Assembly (NCBI RefSeq): GCF_000485595.1
Contig: NW_014577089.1
Location: 646,647 to 672,458, forward strand
Direction: 5' to 3'
Source of the DNA: Priapulus caudatus
Lineage: Eukaryota; Priapulida; Priapulimorpha; Priapulimorphida; Priapulidae
Length of the DNA: 25,812 bases
The position numbers were made by a program, and so were the translations under genes. Below, one piece after another: positions 22,501-25,812 of this stretch; the stretch's first letter is position 1; the number at the start of each line of letters is the position of its first letter. The notes below the pieces were generated by a model, which was not told where the DNA came from, did not search any database, and worked only from the letters and a program-made list of their open reading frames with translations.

Positions 22501-24128
22501 ATCCTGTGCCGCCAAATATTAATGAGGACATACGACGCCCGAATCCTGCTAGCATGCCTCGAGGTCTTCCAACGGCCCGGCACTGCACCGTCATCTAAGC
22601 AAAATTCATGGAAATTAACCATGTCACGCTATCTTCCATTTCACTGAGCAAATCTGGAAACGGTGACACACACCGCATAGACATAAACCTTTGAATTAAT
22701 TACTTAAATTTGGTAGTCGATATTTTAACAGATGGTATCTCTTATTCCTACATTTTTTTATTCCCTTGGCTCAAATCATAGAGCATAGGCTCTTGGCAAC
22801 TGTGCTGCTTTGCTTTCTGTAACAAGTTTCTCCAGCAAAGCTACTTGCCGTAATGCGGCCGATGTTGTAAGGATTATGCCACGGCTTTAAAACACACTCC
22901 AGTTCAACACCAGGTGTCAGATGAACCAAAGCGGAATTAGCAAATCATCCCATCCCACATAAAACGGTTCGTTTCCTCACCTGTCTTCCTGCATCAATGG
23001 GTGTAAGAAGGAGTAAATCACCAGTGGTAGTGGCGAGGAGGCAGCCTAATGGCAGTGCTCCACTAAGCAACTGACCCTCCTGACCCTAAACAAAAGCACA
23101 CATCATGTGGACACTGCATCTCTTAAAAGGCAGGTACAAATATATGCCTGCTACTTTATTAGGAATCATCTGCTACGTCTGTCAGGTCTATCCTAGGTGT
23201 AGGCATGAATAAGAAACATGCATGCTGTTTTTACTAAAAACAATTAACTACATCAGCTGGGGAGGAACATGAGTGAAACTTGAAAAGTTTCGATAGACAA
23301 TCACTCCATCTATGCTTAGGCAAAGGGATCTATCATACCTGAAGGTCGGCATTGACGTCAACATATCGGTCTTCTCTGGACACGTTTTCCCAGTAGCGTA
23401 TGATGCCCTCAGGCGACACAGCCATTACACTCATAGAGACGGTGTCATTGGGGTTTGGGAAGACACAGGCCAGCCTGGCATGATGATTGAGATCACTCGC
23501 AGGTAGTGTCAGCTCGCTGCACTGCAACTGCACACGAAACGAATAATGTCCAAAACCCATTGTCAAGAATGCAATTCTTTATTATGCACACAGAATGATG
23601 CACGTGTACAAAGTAATATTTATGCACAGTTGCACTCTCACAAGTCGTGGCACACTATGTGCTAGAATACCTCTACTAATGTCTACCACTAAACATGGGC
23701 ATGCTAAGATTTTAACTACTGCACCGGTATCCAATCATTGTTCCTCAACAACTTTACCTTAGCCACTTCCTCACCACTGTGTTTCCACACAAACAATTTT
23801 CGCCTTACAACAAGCCATGCCCAATCCTCGTGGTCAAAGCAAGCACTAACAGGTGTGTCCTCTGCAAATAAAGTGTTATTTTAATACACTACCGGTCATC
23901 TTCACATGATGATCACCACAGCACAAAACATGAGATCACTACATATCTCAATCACAAAGAAGTAAAACTTCATGTTTAATAGAAACAATTTTAAAAAGAG
24001 GTAGCAAAGTTATGACTAGACTAGATAATAGTAAATGGTAGGCATAAATGCACATTTACACACCATCCAGCATTGTAAGTGCTTCCGCCACCAATACATG
24101 TACGTGTAATCCCGATCCATATTTTGAT
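11170..24128 (-). CDS. NUP133: Nucleoporin NUP133 (Y-complex scaffold), 29 exons, 5'-partial
   Basis: Twenty-nine exons (coordinates in the two block entries) join without a frame break. They total 3238 bp, about 1079 codons, and end at TGA 11172-11170. Human NUP133 is about 1156 residues. The first exon found aligns near human residue 85, so a short, poorly conserved N-terminus is missing. NUP133 is the outermost stalk subunit of the Nup107-160 complex. Its N-terminal beta-propeller contacts membrane and its C-terminal alpha-helical stack binds NUP107. Diagnostic matches include AVSPEGIIRYW, MLAGFGRRMSSLIFGG, DPRWAESIP, MHQLEDKQKAHKYF, YVPWTARSG, CELTDNDDRLQRYMTQF and ANEFDFKKALDLLE. All introns are GT..AG. 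The gene converges with the glycogenin-like gene. One weak candidate for the missing start exon is 24887-24859 (MAYNHANDT plus two bases, then gtatga). It is phase-compatible but unsupported. Confidence 0.93.
11494..12029. repeat. Inverted repeat, 132-bp arms, in the last NUP133 intron
   Basis: Left arm 11494-11625 and right arm 11898-12029 are reverse complements with scattered mismatches. For example AACGCGTATTAGTTTGTCC is matched by GGACAAACTAATACGCGTT. The spacer is 272 bp and contains one copy of the CACGGACTAAACA-type repeat. It could be a foldback/MITE-like element. I see no clear target-site duplication. Confidence 0.8.
11781..11839. repeat. CACGGACTAAACAtGgAAATGG-type dispersed repeat, copy 1
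   Basis: It shares CGGACTAAACAtG.AAATGG.GTAAAACACAC with 12268-12350 and, more loosely, with 14310-14447 (CGGACCAAACAGGTAATTGGTGCAAAAC). It lies inside the spacer of the 11494-12029 inverted repeat. Class unknown. Confidence 0.55.
12268..12350. repeat. Dispersed repeat, copy 2
   Basis: The run GGACTGGAATAAACAAATAAAACCTGG..AAACATGTAAATGGCGTAAAACACACAGAGAGCCACGGACTAC parallels the start of the 14310-14447 copy. It is intronic in NUP133. Confidence 0.55.
12458..12913. other. NUP133 intron, nothing further seen
   Basis: This intron lies between the exons at 12914-12975 and 12372-12457. It is AT-rich with no repeat or open frame that I can support. Confidence 0.4.
13682..13850 (-). repeat. 30-bp minisatellite made of copies of the exon 13844-13979 splice donor
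   Basis: Five units with exact 30-bp spacing follow the exon end on the - strand. The junction reads GTGGATG|GTAGGT, and each unit repeats it as GGATG or GGATA followed by GTAGGT, GTAGAT or GTAAAT. The real junction is effectively the first unit of the array. Confidence 0.85.
14310..14447. repeat. Dispersed repeat, copy 3, with an internal hairpin
   Basis: It shares the GAACTGGAATAAATGAATAAAACACGG start with 12268-12350. It also contains an imperfect hairpin: GGACTATTACGGATAGTAATTAGC pairs with GCTAATTTAGCCCGTAATAGTCC. The outer flanks (GAATAAAACACGGAC and GTCCGTGTTTTATTC) are also reverse complements. This suggests a small foldback/MITE-like element. Confidence 0.6.
14795..14866. repeat. 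33-bp direct duplication upstream of the GC-rich NUP133 exon
   Basis: TAGCTGCGACGGCGACCGTTACATGCATACATG occurs at 14795-14827 and 14834-14866 with no difference that I can see. It lies in the intron on the acceptor side of exon 14595-14753. Confidence 0.8.
16155..16481 (-). repeat. 56-bp minisatellite made of copies of the exon 16482-16622 splice donor
   Basis: Six units start at 16155, 16211, 16267, 16323, 16379 and 16435, and the last runs into the exon. On the - strand the true junction is ACCAAGCAG|GTATGCTG. Most units carry two donor-like sites ~28 bp apart, of the forms GACCAGGCAG|GTATGATG and TTAAGTAG|GTAATG. The 56-mer is therefore a dimer of a donor-bearing ~28-mer. Confidence 0.85.
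18794..19385 (+). mobile_element. Tandem dimer of a dispersed transposon-like repeat, inside a NUP133 intron
   Basis: Two ~295-bp copies (about 18794-19090 and 19091-19385) share TATGGCCATTT.CATTTTTG, GTAGGTCGACTGGCGTGCT, CCCATAGGAGTAACAA and GGGTCAAACGGTTCTTGAGT. The second ends in GACGGACGGACGGACG, then TGACGATGTCAAGGCAAGC and an A-rich tail, like the 3' end of a SINE or of a non-autonomous LINE. It carries no protein. Orientation is inferred from the A tail. Confidence 0.65.
19857..24128 (-). CDS. NUP133: NUP133 exons for the N-terminal beta-propeller
   Basis: Exons in transcript order: 24064-24128, 23758-23861, 23339-23527, 22981-23085, 22484-22594, 21976-22077, 21780-21830, 21464-21522, 21072-21142, 20867-20943, 20646-20748, 20230-20380, 19857-19905. 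Phases chain exactly (1-base and 2-base splits match across each intron). Landmarks: EALTML, then EDWAWLVVRRKLFVWK (second exon), AVSPEGIIRYW (third), the curvature-sensing loop (fifth), LQKWELWDDGEK (sixth), ILAAGCNNY (ninth), ILGAGSVHKQAVFF (twelfth). They align in order with human propeller blades. The 20748 acceptor (TTGAAG) and the 20380 acceptor (TTCGTAG) are less typical but are required by frame and homology. Confidence 0.9.
21271..21372. repeat. AT-rich microsatellite in a NUP133 intron
   Basis: A TATA/ATTATAT-type low-complexity tract in the intron upstream of exon 21072-21142. No further signal. Confidence 0.6.
22484..22594 (-). CDS. NUP133: NUP133 exon carrying the ALPS membrane-curvature motif
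   Basis: This exon encodes GMLAGFGRRMSSLIFGG, matching the human loop GMLSGIGRRVSSLFGI. In human NUP133 this is the amphipathic lipid-packing sensor between propeller blades that binds curved membrane. The pattern of small/Ser/Gly residues with spaced bulky hydrophobics is kept. The exon is 37 codons, phase 0 at both ends. Confidence 0.85.
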
Positions 24129-25008
24129 CTGCAAACAAAGATAACAAACACATTTATGAATCTGAATTTATGCTTAACGAACTGATTAATGCTCAGTCCG
24201 TGTCTTGAGCTACATATTGTAAGGGTCAGCAGAAGTTGTTAGCTAGTTTGCAAGGATGCCTTATGGCTTACGCCACACCCAGATTCTTTTAAAGCCTTGA
24301 ATCGACTAAAGTGTGGTGACATGAACAGGGCAACAATTCCAGTCTCACGGAGTGTGGAAAGTTCCAAATAAAATTTGTCTACTTCTTATAACTTAATTAG
24401 CCCTATGTTACTAGAGCTTATATGACATACAAGTACAAGCTCTTGCATGCAGAGTTAAATATTTTGGCGCCTACGTAAAACCAGCAGACATCACCCGATC
24501 CTTAGTTATCACTTCTGTACATAGCAGTGTATGTCCATTACCAGACTTACTTACGTGACCAAAAAATATAGTTTTTACTGAAGGACCAACATTAATCGCT
24601 GTATCGTTTAAATATTTCGAGGCGGTACTACTATACTGGCATGGTAACCTATATTCTAATATAGCTCTACTTAGAGAGCCGAGGTGCCGAGGTAGTGAAA
24701 TTTCGCAAGGAGTAAAATCTAGCTCTAAACGCAGGAGGCTGCAAATTCCTAATGACATAGATGATCATGTAAAATATCTGGCCCGTCTCGGGTTAATCGG
24801 AACATAAAACAACATGGGATGCACACATGGTGGTAATTCGATGGTCATAGCCTCATACGATGTATCATTTGCATGATTGTATGCCATTGCTATCACAGGC
24901 ACTTGGAGCGTTTCAATAAAATATAATGCTAAATAAATACGAAATCTATTTAAGTACTACCAAAGTCTTAATGTTTTTCTACTCTCTTTCACCTATTACT
25001 GCTGACAA
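24129..25008 (-). other. Region upstream of the first NUP133 exon found; stop-poor - strand frame
   Basis: From about 24990 down to 24471 one - strand frame is interrupted only by a TAG and a TGA. It includes VPVIAMAYNHANDTSYEAM and, after the TGA, a 95-codon stretch to 24471. A separate ~46-codon open stretch (DKFYLELSTLRETGIVALF) lies near 24250-24390. No family is recognisable. It may be a decayed coding sequence, chance, or the missing N-terminal exon(s) of NUP133. Confidence 0.3.
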
Positions 25009-25811
25009 TTTCCTGTAAATGCCGTCCAAATGCTCATCTGCAACACACGCTGGCTACCGCACGCTAGCTGCTGCACACTGACACATCAATATATAGCAGG
25101 TAGGAAAGCGTGCTGCCAAAATTCGCTCGACGCTCACTTGATTTCACACGAATACAACACAAATATTCAACCATTCTACTCCATCTTTGTTTCTATTTGA
25201 AGGACAGTGTTCACTTGTTATAAAAACTTACTGTCTGTATTCGTAACCGAGCTGTGTCACGCGAAATCACACAAAGCCTGACGAAATTCTCGCGTTCGCT
25301 CCCGTTGCGCAGTTTATGTAAATGACTGCAAGTACAGGGCTATAGGCGGCGCACTGCATTTTGGGAAACTACCACGCTGCTTTCCGACTCCCGTACGAGC
25401 CTCGTCAAAGCCGCCAGTGGAGCGTTGCAATAATGCGGTGTAAAAATGAGGTCACGAAGAGCGCCGGTGGGTGTTTCCTGATTCCGGCAGCCATTTACAT
25501 AAACTGCGCAACGGGAGCGAACGCAAGAATTTCGTCAGGCTTTGTGTGATTTCGCATGACACAGCTTGGTTACGAACACAGACAGTATGTTTTTATAACA
25601 AGTGAACACTATCATTCGAATAGAAACAAAGATGGAGTATAATGATTGAATATTTGTGTTGTATTCGTGTGAAATCAAGCGAGCGTCGAGCGAATTTTGG
25701 CAGCACGCTTTCCTACCTGCTATATATTTATGTGTCAGTGTGCAGCAGCTAGCGTGCGGCAGCCAGCGTGTGTTGCAGATGAGCATTTACAGGACGGCAT
25801 TTACAGGAAAT
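25009..25811. repeat. Long inverted repeat (arms ~316 and ~320 bp) around a 167-bp spacer
   Basis: Left arm 25009-25324 and right arm 25492-25811 are reverse complements at about 95% identity, differing mostly by substitutions plus one 3-bp indel. The arm ends read TTTCCTGTAAATGCCGTCC. The right arm reaches the window end, so flanking duplications cannot be checked. It may be a foldback transposon, a natural palindromic duplication, or an assembly/read artefact. Confidence 0.9.
25325..25491. promoter_or_regulatory. CpG-rich spacer, candidate bidirectional promoter
   Basis: The spacer is CpG-rich in an AT-rich neighbourhood. It lies upstream of NUP133 on its strand. On the - strand it contains TTTCCCAAAATGC, close to the TTCCCAGAATGC core of the ZNF143/SBS promoter element. 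Facing outward in both arms are donor-like sites: ACAGACA|GTAAGT on the - strand at 25231 and ACAGACA|GTATGT on the + strand at 25585, as expected for two divergent first exons. No transcription start can be shown. Confidence 0.35.
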
Positions 25812-25812
25812 A

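Noticed and set aside
25361-25549. 62-codon + strand open frame over the inverted-repeat spacer as a gene
   Set aside because: Its tail lies in the repeat arm and is mirrored on the other strand. No homology, so it is treated as a by-product of the palindrome.

Overview
The window is metazoan-type nuclear DNA: AT-rich, with small intron-interrupted exons bounded by GT..AG sites and many dispersed and tandem repeats. There are no bacterial-style gene clusters. Protein similarity to vertebrate genes is clear but not close, which suggests an invertebrate. The sequence alone does not let me name the phylum.

Two convergent protein-coding genes explain most of the window. On the + strand (1388-7030), ten exons assemble into one 492-codon frame for a glycogenin-like glycosyltransferase (GT8 family). 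It has a ~129-residue N-terminal extension and substitutions at residues that are catalytic in glycogenin, so it looks like a pseudoenzyme. Its last intron (4525-6935) holds a degenerate 21-bp minisatellite. On the - strand (24128 down to 11170), 29 consecutive exons, all phase-compatible, encode nucleoporin NUP133, the scaffold subunit of the Nup107-160 (Y) complex. They run from the start of the beta-propeller to the C-terminal stop. Only the short N-terminal coding exon is not confidently located.

Layout: 1-985 is a complex repeat. 1388-7030 is the glycogenin-like gene. 7557-8555 is a noisy direct copy of 1-985. 8556-11169 is intergenic, with CpG-rich, purine-rich and retroelement-like stretches. 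11170-24128 is NUP133. 24129-25008 is unexplained DNA with a stop-poor frame. 25009-25811 is a ~95% identical long inverted repeat around a 167-bp CpG-rich spacer, a candidate bidirectional promoter or foldback element.

The most unusual signals are: (i) two unrelated minisatellites in NUP133 introns, each made of repeated copies of the adjacent exon's 5' splice site; (ii) a GTACGTAC tandem donor in the glycogenin-like gene that switches the reading frame of its C terminus; (iii) the loss of catalytic residues in that gene; and (iv) the mirrored first-exon-like inverted repeat at the right end. Exon boundaries were derived by hand from reading frame, splice consensus and remembered human homologues. 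No alignment software was used.
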